Source of the DNA: CAZIZT01 sp964544085
GTDB lineage: Bacteria > Campylobacterota_A > Desulfurellia > Desulfurellales > Hippeaceae
DNA: 39,885 nt
Assembly (NCBI GenBank): GCA_964544085.1
Contig: CAZIZT010000032.1
Location: 1-39,885 of the forward strand
Direction of reading: 5' to 3'
Below, one piece after another: positions 1 to 8,209 of this stretch. How positions within the stretch are numbered: the first letter of the stretch is position 1; every line of letters starts with the position of its first letter. The notes below the pieces were generated by a model, which saw only the letters and a program-made list of their open reading frames with translations, was not told where the DNA came from and searched no databases. A program made the translations under genes and the position numbers.

Positions 1-282
1 CTCAACAGGGGAGCCAGACTAACCGAGATCCTGAAACAGCCTCCTTACTCACCGCTTCCTGTTGAAAAACAGATCCTGATAATCTACGCTGGCAACAACG
101 GCTATCTTGATGATATAGAGGTTAAGCACGTTCAGAAATTCGAAGCGGATCTATACAAGTTTGTAGAGGGACAATATCCTGAGATATTTGAGCAGATAAG
201 GCAAAAGAAAAAGATTGACGATGAGCTGAAGGCCAAGATCGATAAGGCGCTTGATGAGTTTAAAAAAGTATTTAAGCCTTAA
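1..282 (+). CDS. atpA: F1 ATP synthase subunit alpha, C-terminal fragment
   Basis: The first 93 codons are open in frame 1 and end at a TAA. They read as the C-terminal helical domain of the alpha subunit, beginning LNRGARLTEILKQPPYSPLP, a hallmark of AtpA, and followed by the GNNGYLDD turn. The N-terminal beta barrel and nucleotide-binding domain lie outside the window. AtpA alternates with AtpD in the F1 hexamer that makes ATP from the proton or sodium gradient. Its position directly before atpG, atpD and atpC matches the usual atp operon order and supports the call. Only the start is cut off, by the window edge; nothing suggests a pseudogene. Confidence 0.95.
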   Translation, partial: LNRGARLTEILKQPPYSPLPVEKQILIIYAGNNGYLDDIEVKHVQKFEADLYKFVEGQYPEIFEQIRQKKKIDDELKAKIDKALDEFKKVFKP

Positions 283-318
283 GTAAATGGATCCGTCTGG
301 GAAGGGAAGGTGTGAACG

Positions 319-1185
319 ATGGCTTTAAGTATGAAGGATATAAAGCGTAAGATAGCCAGCGTTAAAAAGACGCAGCAGATCACAAAAGCCATGAAGATGG
401 TGGCTGCTGCGAAACTTAGAAAGACGCAGGAAGCTGCACTTCAATTTAGGCCCTACATTAAAAGGCTCGAGCAGGTGATCTCATCCTCCATCGAATCTTC
501 CTCGCATCTTGATCATCCTTTGCTGTTATTCAGGGATGTAAAAAATGTTGATTTGGTTGTGATTACCTCGGATAGGGGTTTGTGCGGCGCATTCAACCAC
601 AACGTGCTAAAAGAAACTGAGAGGTTGATGAGGGATAAATTTGCCGATAAAAACGTTAATCTCACCCTCATCGGCAGGTTTGGCTTTAGCTACTTCAAGT
701 TCAAGGGTATAAAACCGAAGAATGCTTACATGGATATTCTAAAGGACAGGGCTGACTATGGAGTTGCAAGTCAAATTATGGAGAAACTGATCGATGATTT
801 CGTAAAGGGTGAGACAGACGAGGTGTATATTGTTTACAACACATTCGTTAACGTGCTTGTTCAGCGTGTAGTTGTGAAGAAGATCATTCCGCTTGCGTTT
901 GAACGTGATGATGATCAGATAAGGGAGAAATTTACTTTTGAGCCGGATAAAGAGACCGTGCTAAGCGAATTGTTGCCGCGCTACGTTAAGATGAATCTCT
1001 ACGACAGTATGCTTGAGTCGCTTGCAGGCGAGTACGCCGCAAGAATGACGGCTATGGATGCTGCTACAAATAACGCATCTGAGATGATTAAAAGCCTTAC
1101 GCTGGATTTCAACAAAGCGCGTCAGGCTGCAATAACGAAAGAGTTGATTGAGATAACAACAAGCATTGAAGCAATGAAACAATAA
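319..1185 (+). CDS. atpG: F1 ATP synthase subunit gamma
   Basis: This 288-residue protein is the gamma subunit, the rotating central stalk of F1 that couples rotation in the membrane to catalysis in the alpha3beta3 head. The N-terminal helix has the family pattern (MKDIKRKIASVKKTQQITKAM, then KMVAAAKLRK). The middle contains SDRGLCGAFN, and the C-terminus ends in the conserved helix with AAITKELIEITT. Length is normal for the family. The ATG is preceded by a purine-rich GGGAAGG ribosome-binding site. The gene lies 36 bases after atpA and 16 before atpD. Confidence 0.97.
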   Translation: MALSMKDIKRKIASVKKTQQITKAMKMVAAAKLRKTQEAALQFRPYIKRLEQVISSSIESSSHLDHPLLLFRDVKNVDLVVITSDRGLCGAFNHNVLKETERLMRDKFADKNVNLTLIGRFGFSYFKFKGIKPKNAYMDILKDRADYGVASQIMEKLIDDFVKGETDEVYIVYNTFVNVLVQRVVVKKIIPLAFERDDDQIREKFTFEPDKETVLSELLPRYVKMNLYDSMLESLAGEYAARMTAMDAATNNASEMIKSLTLDFNKARQAAITKELIEITTSIEAMKQ

Positions 1186-1201
1186 GAAAAGGAGAGGGGA
1201 T

Positions 1202-2608
1202 ATGGCGCAAATCGGGAAGGTTGTCCAGGTTATTGGTGCAGTCGTTGATGTGGAATTCGAATCTGGTGAGCTACCTACCATATATACCGCCCTTAAAATA
1301 CCGAAGGAGAGGATCGAAGGAGCCGTTGCTGATCTTGTGCTCGAGGTGCAGCAACACCTCGGAGAACGCAGGGTCAGAACGGTTGCAATGGATTCCACCG
1401 ACGGTCTTGTTAGAGGCACTGAGGTAATTAATACCGGTGATTACATAACAACGCCCGTCGGCAAGGGTGTTCTTGGAAGGATAATGAACGTTGTAGGCGA
1501 GCCGGTCGATGAGATGGGTCCGATTGAGTACGAAATTAGGTGGCCCATTCACAGGGAGGCTCCCCCACTTGTAGAACAGTCCACATCCAATGAGATGTTC
1601 GAGACGGGTATAAAGGTTATTGATCTGCTTTGTCCGTATGCAAAGGGTGGAAAGACAGGTCTTTTTGGAGGCGCTGGAGTTGGCAAAACGGTGTTGATAA
1701 TGGAGCTGATTCATAACGTTGCAATGCACCATGGTGGTTACTCAGTATTCTGCGGTGTTGGTGAGAGGACAAGAGAAGGAAACGATCTGTGGAACGAAAT
1801 GAAAGAGTCGGGAGTTCTTGATAAAGCGGCTCTGATATACGGACAGATGAATGAGCCACCCGGTGCAAGGGCAAGAGTGGGTCTAACAGGGCTTACGGTG
1901 GCAGAGTACTTCAGAGACGAAATGAATCTCGACGTGCTGGTGTTCATAGACAATATATTCCGCTTCACGCAGGCAGGTAGTGAGGTGTCTGCGTTGCTTG
2001 GAAGAATACCGTCAGCCGTCGGTTATCAGCCAACGCTTGGCACCGAGATGGGTGAGCTTCAGGAGAGGATTACATCAACAAAGAAGGGTTCTATTACTTC
2101 GGTTCAGGCTATCTATGTGCCTGCAGACGACCTGACAGATCCGGCGCCAGCTACAACATTCTCACACCTTGATGCAACAACAGTTCTGTCAAGAAAATTG
2201 GCCGAGCTGGGAATCTACCCTGCAGTGGATCCGCTTGACTCCACATCCAGAATACTTGAGCCAGCAGTTGTCGGTAAGGAGCATTACGAAGTGGCAAGAA
2301 AGGTTCAGGAGATACTTCAGCGCTACAAGGAACTCCAGGATATTATCGCTATCCTTGGTATGGAGGAGCTCAGCGAAGAGGACAAGATTATCGTTAACAG
2401 AGCAAGGAAGATTCAGCGCTTCCTTTCCCAGCCATTCTTTGTTGCAGAGCAGTTTACCGGTCTTAGCGGTAAGTATGTGCCTATCGAGGAGACGATCAAG
2501 GGCTTTAAGGAGATAATAGACGGTAAACATGACGATTTGCCAGAACAGGCCTTCTATCTTGTGGGAACAATTGAAGAGGCGCTTGAGAAGGCTAAAACCC
2601 TGATGTAG
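1202..2608 (+). CDS. atpD: F1 ATP synthase subunit beta
   Basis: This 468-residue protein is the catalytic beta subunit of the F1 head. The P-loop GGAGVGKT lies at residues 156-163, followed by GVGERTREGNDL with the catalytic glutamate region and by the ALLGRIPSAVGYQPTL segment. The beta-barrel N-terminal domain (MAQIGKVVQVIGAVVDVEF) and the DELSEED-type helix (MEELSEEDK) are both recognisable. Length is standard. The start follows an AGGAGAGGGG Shine-Dalgarno sequence. The gene sits between atpG and atpC in the canonical order. Confidence 0.98.
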   Translation: MAQIGKVVQVIGAVVDVEFESGELPTIYTALKIPKERIEGAVADLVLEVQQHLGERRVRTVAMDSTDGLVRGTEVINTGDYITTPVGKGVLGRIMNVVGEPVDEMGPIEYEIRWPIHREAPPLVEQSTSNEMFETGIKVIDLLCPYAKGGKTGLFGGAGVGKTVLIMELIHNVAMHHGGYSVFCGVGERTREGNDLWNEMKESGVLDKAALIYGQMNEPPGARARVGLTGLTVAEYFRDEMNLDVLVFIDNIFRFTQAGSEVSALLGRIPSAVGYQPTLGTEMGELQERITSTKKGSITSVQAIYVPADDLTDPAPATTFSHLDATTVLSRKLAELGIYPAVDPLDSTSRILEPAVVGKEHYEVARKVQEILQRYKELQDIIAILGMEELSEEDKIIVNRARKIQRFLSQPFFVAEQFTGLSGKYVPIEETIKGFKEIIDGKHDDLPEQAFYLVGTIEEALEKAKTLM

Positions 2609-2618
2609 GAGGGCGAGT

Positions 2619-3020
2619 GTGGCACAACTTGAGTGCTCTATTGTATCACCGGTTAAAAAGGTTTACGAAGGAAAAGCGCGTTATATAAAAGCTCCAGGTC
2701 GGATCGGAGAGTTTGGCGTGCTTGCGGGACATGAGGATTTTATAACCATTCTTGATCCTGGTATACTGAGCCTGGAAATAGATGAGGAGGGAGTGGACGA
2801 ATACTTTGTAACCGGTGGTTACTTTGAGGTCACAGAAGACAATGTAATTGTAATAGCTGATGAGATATACAAGAGGGAAGAGATAAACCGGGATGAGGCA
2901 CTGAAAAAGGCTGAGGAGTTGAAGCAGGCAATAGAGGAAAAGGGTTTCAGTGACCCTGAATATGAGAAATTAAAATACCAGTATGAGAAGTACTCTAAAA
3001 TGGCAGATTTTGCCTCATAA
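2619..3020 (+). CDS. atpC: F1 ATP synthase subunit epsilon
   Basis: The 133-residue epsilon subunit binds gamma at the foot of the central stalk and can inhibit ATP hydrolysis. The N-terminal beta sandwich is clear (CSIVSPVKKVYEGKARYIK, GEFGVLAGHEDF), and a two-helix C-terminal domain follows. The start is GTG, placed 5 bases after an AGGAGGG ribosome-binding site that overlaps the atpD stop, so translation is likely coupled to atpD. It closes the atp genes; tolQ follows only 20 bases later with no visible terminator between them. Confidence 0.95.
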   Translation: MAQLECSIVSPVKKVYEGKARYIKAPGRIGEFGVLAGHEDFITILDPGILSLEIDEEGVDEYFVTGGYFEVTEDNVIVIADEIYKREEINRDEALKKAEELKQAIEEKGFSDPEYEKLKYQYEKYSKMADFAS

Positions 3021-3040
3021 ATGGAAGGGGAAGGTTGAAC

Positions 3041-3631
3041 ATGCAAACGATGAGTAGCTATTTTGGTTTCCAGCACATCGGTTCAGTGGCGATTGTTGTT
3101 CTGGCTATACTTGCTGCAATGTCACTATTTTCTTGGAGTTTTATGTTTTATAAGTGGTTTGTGTTAAGAACTGTTGACTCCAGAAACAGGTTATTTCTAT
3201 CCAAATTTGTGGAGTCAAGGGACAAGACCATGCTCAACTCCGTTGCTCAGTTGAATGAGTCCTATGCTTCGCATCTCTATCTGTTGAGTAAGGATTCATA
3301 TGCATCAGCAGCTACCTTTTTGGAAATGGCAAGGAAAAAGATGGAAGGTGGGTTTGCCTGGCTTGCCTCTGTCGGTGCCACGGCTCCGTTTGTGGGTCTT
3401 TTTGGTACCGTTTGGGGCATTATTAATGCGTTCAGCAGCATTGGACTCGCCCAGAACGTTAGTATAGCAACGGTTGCTCCGGGCATATCAGAAGCCCTGA
3501 TCACTACGGCAGCAGGAATATTTGTTGCTGTACCGGCGGTTATTGGTTATAACATTCTACACACAAGGCTCCAAAATATACTCAGGGAGCTTGAAGGCTT
3601 TTTGGATGCGTTGACCCATGAAGAAGAATAA
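3041..3631 (+). CDS. tolQ: TolQ-type inner-membrane proton channel protein
   Basis: This 196-residue MotA/TolQ/ExbB family protein forms, with TolR, the proton-driven motor of the Tol-Pal system that helps constrict the outer membrane at division. An N-terminal membrane segment (residues about 15-37) is followed by a cytoplasmic stretch and two C-terminal membrane helices, with the family motif around LASVGATAPFVGLFGTVWGI and a second one in LITTAAGIFVAVPAVIGYN. I place the start at this ATG, 6 bases after GGGGAAGG; an in-frame TTG 6 bases upstream is too close to that site. It overlaps tolR by 14 bases. The tol context decides between TolQ and ExbB. Confidence 0.9.
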   Translation: MQTMSSYFGFQHIGSVAIVVLAILAAMSLFSWSFMFYKWFVLRTVDSRNRLFLSKFVESRDKTMLNSVAQLNESYASHLYLLSKDSYASAATFLEMARKKMEGGFAWLASVGATAPFVGLFGTVWGIINAFSSIGLAQNVSIATVAPGISEALITTAAGIFVAVPAVIGYNILHTRLQNILRELEGFLDALTHEEE

Positions 3632-4010
3632 TCAGGAACCCAAGCCGTTTGCGGATATAAACATCACCCCGCTTGTGGATGTTATACTCGTTTTGCTTAT
3701 CATTTTTATGGTAACAACCCCGATGCTCGTTAAGGGCATAAAGGTCAACTTGCCAAAGGCTAAGGCTGGTGTAAACAAGATAGCCAAAAAGGACATTATT
3801 ATCTCCATAGATAAGGACGGCAATTACTATATAGATAAGGTCAAGGTAACGGAGAATGCACTTGAGGATTATCTGAAAGCTCACAAGGATAGGGCTGTAA
3901 TAATTAAATCTGACAAGAGAGTTGCCTATGGAGTGGTAGTCCATCTTATAGACCTTATTAAAAGTGCCGGCATTAACAAGGTGGGTCTTGCCACAGAACC
4001 TAAGAGATGA
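3618..4010 (+). CDS. tolR: TolR/ExbD-type motor protein
   Basis: This 130-residue ExbD/TolR family protein has a single membrane helix at about residues 18-37 containing PLVDVILVLLIIFM. Asp21 is the conserved proton-carrying aspartate. A periplasmic domain follows. It partners TolQ in converting the proton gradient into movement of the TolA-like protein. The ATG lies inside the end of tolQ and the stop overlaps the next start as ATGA, so the three genes are probably translationally coupled. It could be called ExbD on sequence alone; adjacent tolB, pal and cpoB favour TolR. Confidence 0.9.
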   Translation: MKKNNQEPKPFADINITPLVDVILVLLIIFMVTTPMLVKGIKVNLPKAKAGVNKIAKKDIIISIDKDGNYYIDKVKVTENALEDYLKAHKDRAVIIKSDKRVAYGVVVHLIDLIKSAGINKVGLATEPKR

Positions 4011-4804
4011 AGCTTATCAGCTTTTTGATATCGCTGCTCATCCATGCCATCTTTGCAATACTTTTTCTTCTTTTTATCCGTACGCCTATCATTCAGACAA
4101 AGGAAAGCAGAGTTTATAACGTTGCTCTTATAACGATTAAGAAGCAAGAGAAGAAGAGTGTCAAACAACCTCTCAAAAAACAACAGATCGTAAAACCCAA
4201 ACCGAAGCCCAAACCAAAACCAAAGCCCAAGCCAAAGATCAAAAAGCCCCAGAAACCTAAGCCAAAACCTGTAAAGAAAAAAAAGACAAAACAGAAAAAG
4301 AAAACAATCAAGAAAAAGGAAAAAAAGAGGAATTTGCAAAAGAAAAAAGAAGAGACATACAATAGGCGTTTAAAGCAAAAGATAGAGCAGCTAAAGAAAA
4401 AGATTGAGCAGGAAAAGATAGAACGCTTAAGGGAAAAGCTCATTAAAGAAAAGATAGAAGCCCTGAAAAGGAGACTCAGGCAAAAGATTGAAGAAGGCAG
4501 AAAGAGACAGGAGATAGCTGCCAGTTACCTTCAGCTAATAAGTGGCATAATTCACTCCAATTGGGGTGTCGAGAAGAGCATTATTAAGAATAAGCATCTG
4601 CGAGCGCTTGCCTATATTAAGCTTGATTTCAAAGGTGATTTAATCTATATAAAAATAGTGAAGAGCTCTGGTAACGCCTACTTTGATGGTACGGTGATTG
4701 ATGCAATAAAAAAGAGTGCACCATTTCCCAAGCCACCGCCGGAGATACTGGATAATGGTTTTGTTGAACTCAGAATAATATTTGATAGCGAGGAGAAGCA
4801 ATGA
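4007..4804 (+). CDS. TolA/TonB-like energy-transducing protein
   Basis: This 265-residue protein is the likely TolA of this system. A short cytoplasmic start leads into one membrane helix (residues about 4-24). Then come a Lys-Pro repeat (63-88), a very basic stretch (89-112), a charged coiled coil rich in K, E, R and Q (about 113-172), and a TonB/TolA C-terminal domain (about 173-262, including SNWG and ALAYIKLDFKGDLIYIKIV). The helix is pulled by TolQR and the C-terminal domain would contact TolB or Pal across the periplasm. The Lys-Pro run resembles TonB, while the coiled coil resembles TolA. Gene position argues for the TolA role. Confidence 0.85.
   Translation: MKLISFLISLLIHAIFAILFLLFIRTPIIQTKESRVYNVALITIKKQEKKSVKQPLKKQQIVKPKPKPKPKPKPKPKIKKPQKPKPKPVKKKKTKQKKKTIKKKEKKRNLQKKKEETYNRRLKQKIEQLKKKIEQEKIERLREKLIKEKIEALKRRLRQKIEEGRKRQEIAASYLQLISGIIHSNWGVEKSIIKNKHLRALAYIKLDFKGDLIYIKIVKSSGNAYFDGTVIDAIKKSAPFPKPPPEILDNGFVELRIIFDSEEKQ
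4193..4270 (+). repeat. Lys-Pro coding repeat in the tolA-like gene
   Basis: Twenty-six codons are almost entirely alternating AAA/AAG (Lys) and CCN (Pro), coding residues 63-88 of the TolA-like protein. Such stretches form stiff polyproline-like rods in TonB proteins. The A and C rich repeat could slip in length between strains. Confidence 0.85.
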
Positions 4805-6072
4805 GAAGGCTGATCTGGTTTATAAGTCTGTTGTTGTGGATCTCTATGAGTTCTGCTGCTGTAGCTAAGGTTTATACACTTACAATAGAAAATCCGAACT
4901 ACAAACCGATAAAGATTGGCTTATGGGGCTTCTTTAAGAAAAACAATAAAATAGAGGCGCAGCTTGAAAAGACCATAATGAGGGATCTTGAGATCTCGGG
5001 GCTCTTTTCGGTTGATAGAAGTCAACACTTCTCTTATGAGGCGCCAACAAAGGTGGTTCAGGGAATAGCAAAGCTGGATAATTTAAACTATATCGTCTAT
5101 GGAAACGCATTTAAAACCGGCAAAGATGTGTATGTGAACGTTAAAATGATAGATGTGGCAAAGGACCTTGTGTTTTTCGATCACTCCTACTACTCAAACA
5201 TGAGTTCGTTTGATTGGGTGGGCAATATCATTGTGGATGAACTGATAGGTTATGTGACCGGCACTTATGGTCCCTTTGAAAGCAGAATTGTTTTCTCCAA
5301 AGGCAAGGGTAAGGTGAGGGATATCTATGTGTGCGATTTTAATGGAGAACATGTGCAGAGATTGACGAATTGGCATACGATGAACATACTGCCGAAGTGG
5401 ATAAACAACAGCACAATAACATTTCTCTCTTATCGATACGGTAAACCTTCGGTTTTCATTATGAATATCTATAAAGGGACAGTTAGAAGGCTGTTTGATC
5501 AATCTTCATTGAGTATCTCGGCTGTCAAATTCGACGATAACAAGTTTGCTATACCGTTTGAGAAGAATGGGGCTGTGAACATCTATGTTGTAAACAACAA
5601 AGGAAAGATCGTGAGGCAATTGACTAACTCGTTCGAGATTGATGTGTCGCCTTGCTTTACATCGGATTACACCAAGATGATCTATGTTTCCAATGCAACC
5701 GGATCTCCGCAGATATATATCAAGGATTTAACGGGTTTTGGCACGGTTAAACGACTTACCTACAATGGTAACTATAATTCAAGCCCGGCTATATCACCTG
5801 ACAACCGTAAGATAGCCTATATCTCTATAGAGGGTGGTATGGACTATCTGAAGGTAATGAATATTGACGGGACAGATGACAAGCCAATTATGTTTGGTTT
5901 CAATATAGATTCCCCAAGCTGGGCTTATGATTCAAGGTTTGTTGCCGTTACAGCTGAAATTGATGGTAAAAAGGGTATTTATATCGTAAACACCTTGAAC
6001 AACCACTATTCTATTGCAACGGGTGATGACAATATGTATAATGGACTGAGCGTAAGTGGAAAAATCGAGTAG
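4801..6072 (+). CDS. tolB: Tol-Pal system periplasmic protein TolB
   Basis: This 423-residue protein has a signal peptide (MRRLIWFISLLLWISMSSA, cleavage near AVA-KV), a TolB N-terminal domain and a C-terminal six-bladed beta-propeller. The propeller is marked by PD40-type repeats such as DVSPCFTSDYTKMIYVSNATG, where each blade ends with residues resembling SPAISPDNRKIAYIS. TolB shuttles between TolA and Pal in the periplasm. Length matches the family. The start overlaps the stop of the tolA-like gene as ATGA, and pal follows 9 bases after its stop. Confidence 0.95.
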   Translation: MRRLIWFISLLLWISMSSAAVAKVYTLTIENPNYKPIKIGLWGFFKKNNKIEAQLEKTIMRDLEISGLFSVDRSQHFSYEAPTKVVQGIAKLDNLNYIVYGNAFKTGKDVYVNVKMIDVAKDLVFFDHSYYSNMSSFDWVGNIIVDELIGYVTGTYGPFESRIVFSKGKGKVRDIYVCDFNGEHVQRLTNWHTMNILPKWINNSTITFLSYRYGKPSVFIMNIYKGTVRRLFDQSSLSISAVKFDDNKFAIPFEKNGAVNIYVVNNKGKIVRQLTNSFEIDVSPCFTSDYTKMIYVSNATGSPQIYIKDLTGFGTVKRLTYNGNYNSSPAISPDNRKIAYISIEGGMDYLKVMNIDGTDDKPIMFGFNIDSPSWAYDSRFVAVTAEIDGKKGIYIVNTLNNHYSIATGDDNMYNGLSVSGKIE

Positions 6073-6081
6073 GGGAGTGTT

Positions 6082-6666
6082 ATGAAGAAAATCCTATTTT
6101 TTGGTGTTATATTGGCTGTGGCACTGTTATTTGGTGGTTGCTCTGCGAATAAAGGAAAGGTGCTGAAAACCCCTGTTACACCTACAAAACAGCAGACAAA
6201 CACCACCGGCAAGGTTGCTTATCCGGCTGTAACATCGAAGGCGAATAAGATAGAGATAGGTCCTATCACGAACAGGCAACAGCTTGAGAGGGCGATTAAG
6301 CTCCTTAAAATTAAAAGAGAAATCCACTTTAAGTTCAACAGCTATGCTCTTGAGCCTATTGATGAGTATGGAATCAAGGAAAATCCGAAGGAAATCCTTG
6401 ATAGGATAGCTGATTTTATGAGAAAGCATCCGAACATCAGACTGAGAATAGAGGGTAACTGCGACGAAAGGGGCACTGAAGAGTACAACCTTGCACTGGG
6501 TCAAAAGAGGGCCAATGCAGCAAAGAGGTACCTTGTCTCAAAGGGAATATCACCCGATAGAATCTATACTATCTCCTATGGGGAATCCCAGCCTGTTGAT
6601 CCTGGTCATAACCCTTATGCCTGGGCTAAAAACAGAAGAGATCATTTTGTGTTCCTGATAAAATAA
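6082..6666 (+). CDS. pal: Peptidoglycan-associated lipoprotein Pal (copy 1)
   Basis: This 194-residue lipoprotein has an N-terminal signal with a lipobox-like FGGC (Cys20), a Pro/Thr-rich linker, and an OmpA-like peptidoglycan-binding domain at about 85-193. The domain carries the family pattern NCDERGTEEYNLALGQKRA, with the Asp and Arg that hold diaminopimelate. Pal anchors the outer membrane to the wall and is the terminal partner of TolB. It is followed after only 22 bases by a second, closely related copy. The linker is longer than in copy 2. Confidence 0.93.
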   Translation: MKKILFFGVILAVALLFGGCSANKGKVLKTPVTPTKQQTNTTGKVAYPAVTSKANKIEIGPITNRQQLERAIKLLKIKREIHFKFNSYALEPIDEYGIKENPKEILDRIADFMRKHPNIRLRIEGNCDERGTEEYNLALGQKRANAAKRYLVSKGISPDRIYTISYGESQPVDPGHNPYAWAKNRRDHFVFLIK

Positions 6667-6688
6667 AAAATTGCTGGAGGTGAGTAAA

Positions 6689-7231
6689 ATGAGAGGGAAA
6701 ACGTTGGTTGTTGCAGCATCAATGATAGCCATCACTATGCTTGGATCTGGTTGTGCCTGCCTTACAAAGAAGCCCAAGAAACAGCCCACAAAGGTTGTAG
6801 TGGAGCAGCCTAAAGTAACTGTCGAAGCCAAACCGGTGAAGCAGACTGGTATAACAGATAAACAGCTGAGAGTGATTTTCCAAGATATACACTTCAACTT
6901 TGATAAGTATAATCTGACCAAAATCAATAAGTGGGGAATAAAACAGGATGTACCTGCTGTGTTGGATGTAATGGCTGATTTCATGCTCAAGCATCCTTCG
7001 ATTAAGATAAGGATTGAGGGCAACTGCGACGAAAGGGGTTCTGAAGAGTACAACCTTGTTCTTGGTTACAAGAGAGCAAAAGCTGCCAAGGAATACTTAG
7101 TTTCTAAAGGCGTTTCACCAGACAGAATAACAATAATCTCCTACGGTAAGGATAGACCATTGGATCCAAGACATAATCCATACGCTTGGGCAAAGAACAG
7201 AAGAGATCACTTTGTTATCATTGCAAAGTAG
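6689..7231 (+). CDS. Pal-like lipoprotein (copy 2, tandem paralogue)
   Basis: This 180-residue protein is a second OmpA/Pal-type lipoprotein. I place its start at ATG 6689, 8 bases after GGAGG; an upstream in-frame TTG at 6671 would precede that ribosome-binding site. Cys22 follows LGSG, a loose lipobox. The C-terminal domain aligns with copy 1 without gaps and shares NCDERG, EEYNL, YLVSKG and NPYAWAKNRRDHFV. The N-terminal linkers differ. The tandem arrangement suggests an old local duplication. It may be a second Pal working with the same TolB or have a distinct wall-binding role. Confidence 0.9.
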   Translation: MRGKTLVVAASMIAITMLGSGCACLTKKPKKQPTKVVVEQPKVTVEAKPVKQTGITDKQLRVIFQDIHFNFDKYNLTKINKWGIKQDVPAVLDVMADFMLKHPSIKIRIEGNCDERGSEEYNLVLGYKRAKAAKEYLVSKGVSPDRITIISYGKDRPLDPRHNPYAWAKNRRDHFVIIAK

Positions 7232-7241
7232 GTGAAAAGAG

Positions 7242-8180
7242 ATGCTGAAAAGGTCTGGCCTCTTCTTTGTAGTGCTTCTGGTCTTGATAATTGCTGGAAA
7301 TGACGGAGCATTTGCTCAAGAGAATCCATATGCCATTCAGACACAGGTAGTCAAAAACGAACAGCGTATTCAGAATCTTCAGCAGCAGGTGGCGAGTCTC
7401 TCCCTCAAGATGGAGGATCTATATGTAAAATACGGTGAACTCAAAGGCAGGCTTGATGATATCTCCCGACGGCTTGATGCCATTCAGGCTCAGCTGAGTG
7501 CTTTAACTGCACAGCTGGCAAGGTTAACCGGTGCGGCACCTTCTGCCGCACCATCGCCTTACACATACCCACCTGCCTCAATGCAGCCAGGGGGGAAACT
7601 CCCCAATATCTCACCTAAAGGTAATACTGCCGCTGTTCAAAATGGTTCTACACCTACCACCAAACAACCTGGCAATCAGACTGTAGCAACAAGCGGTGCT
7701 CCCACAGCTCCCTCATCCACGGCCGGTGCTGCTGTTGCAAGTGCAACTGGTGCACTGACAGGTAAAACAACTGCTCATACCCAGAGACTTGAGGTACAAA
7801 AACCCCCTACGGATAAGGAGGTTTTCCTTGCGGCAAAAAGGCTCTATGATAAAGGTCGATATATAGAAGCTATAAGAGCATTCGAGAACTTTAAGAATAA
7901 ATATAAAAATTCTCCGTATGTGCCTGATGCGATTTTCTATATAGCTCAGAGTCATTTCAAAAGACGAGAGTATGATAAGGCTATAATCAGTTATGATTAC
8001 CTGGTAAACAACTATCCAAAGAGCAAGTGGGTTCCAGAGGCGCTACTGAAGGAAGGGATATCTTTTATTAAATTAGGTGATACAATCGACGGCAAGTATT
8101 TGCTCGAAAAGACGATCAGGGATTATCCTAACTCTAAAGAGGCTGATGAAGCAAGAGCGTATTTGCAGAAAATAAAGTAA
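7242..8180 (+). CDS. cpoB: CpoB/YbgF-type cell division coordinator
   Basis: This 312-residue periplasmic protein has a signal peptide (cleavage near AFA-QE), a coiled coil at about 35-90 (NEQRIQNLQQQVASLSLKMEDL), a low-complexity Ala/Pro/Thr/Gly linker (about 93-175), and tetratricopeptide repeats from about 188 to the end (EVFLAAKRLYDKGRYIEAIRAF and two further copies). This is the CpoB/YbgF architecture: coiled-coil trimerisation followed by TPR. CpoB links Tol-Pal constriction to septal wall synthesis. It is the last tol gene and lies 29 bases before dxs. Confidence 0.9.
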   Translation: MLKRSGLFFVVLLVLIIAGNDGAFAQENPYAIQTQVVKNEQRIQNLQQQVASLSLKMEDLYVKYGELKGRLDDISRRLDAIQAQLSALTAQLARLTGAAPSAAPSPYTYPPASMQPGGKLPNISPKGNTAAVQNGSTPTTKQPGNQTVATSGAPTAPSSTAGAAVASATGALTGKTTAHTQRLEVQKPPTDKEVFLAAKRLYDKGRYIEAIRAFENFKNKYKNSPYVPDAIFYIAQSHFKRREYDKAIISYDYLVNNYPKSKWVPEALLKEGISFIKLGDTIDGKYLLEKTIRDYPNSKEADEARAYLQKIK

Positions 8181-8209
8181 CTTCTTACCGAAAGGTGCCC
8201 GCCGCGTAA

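Noticed and set aside
4193..4270. Possible CRISPR-like or tandem DNA repeat
   Set aside because: It is a codon-level Lys-Pro repeat within a TonB/TolA-type protein, with no spacers.
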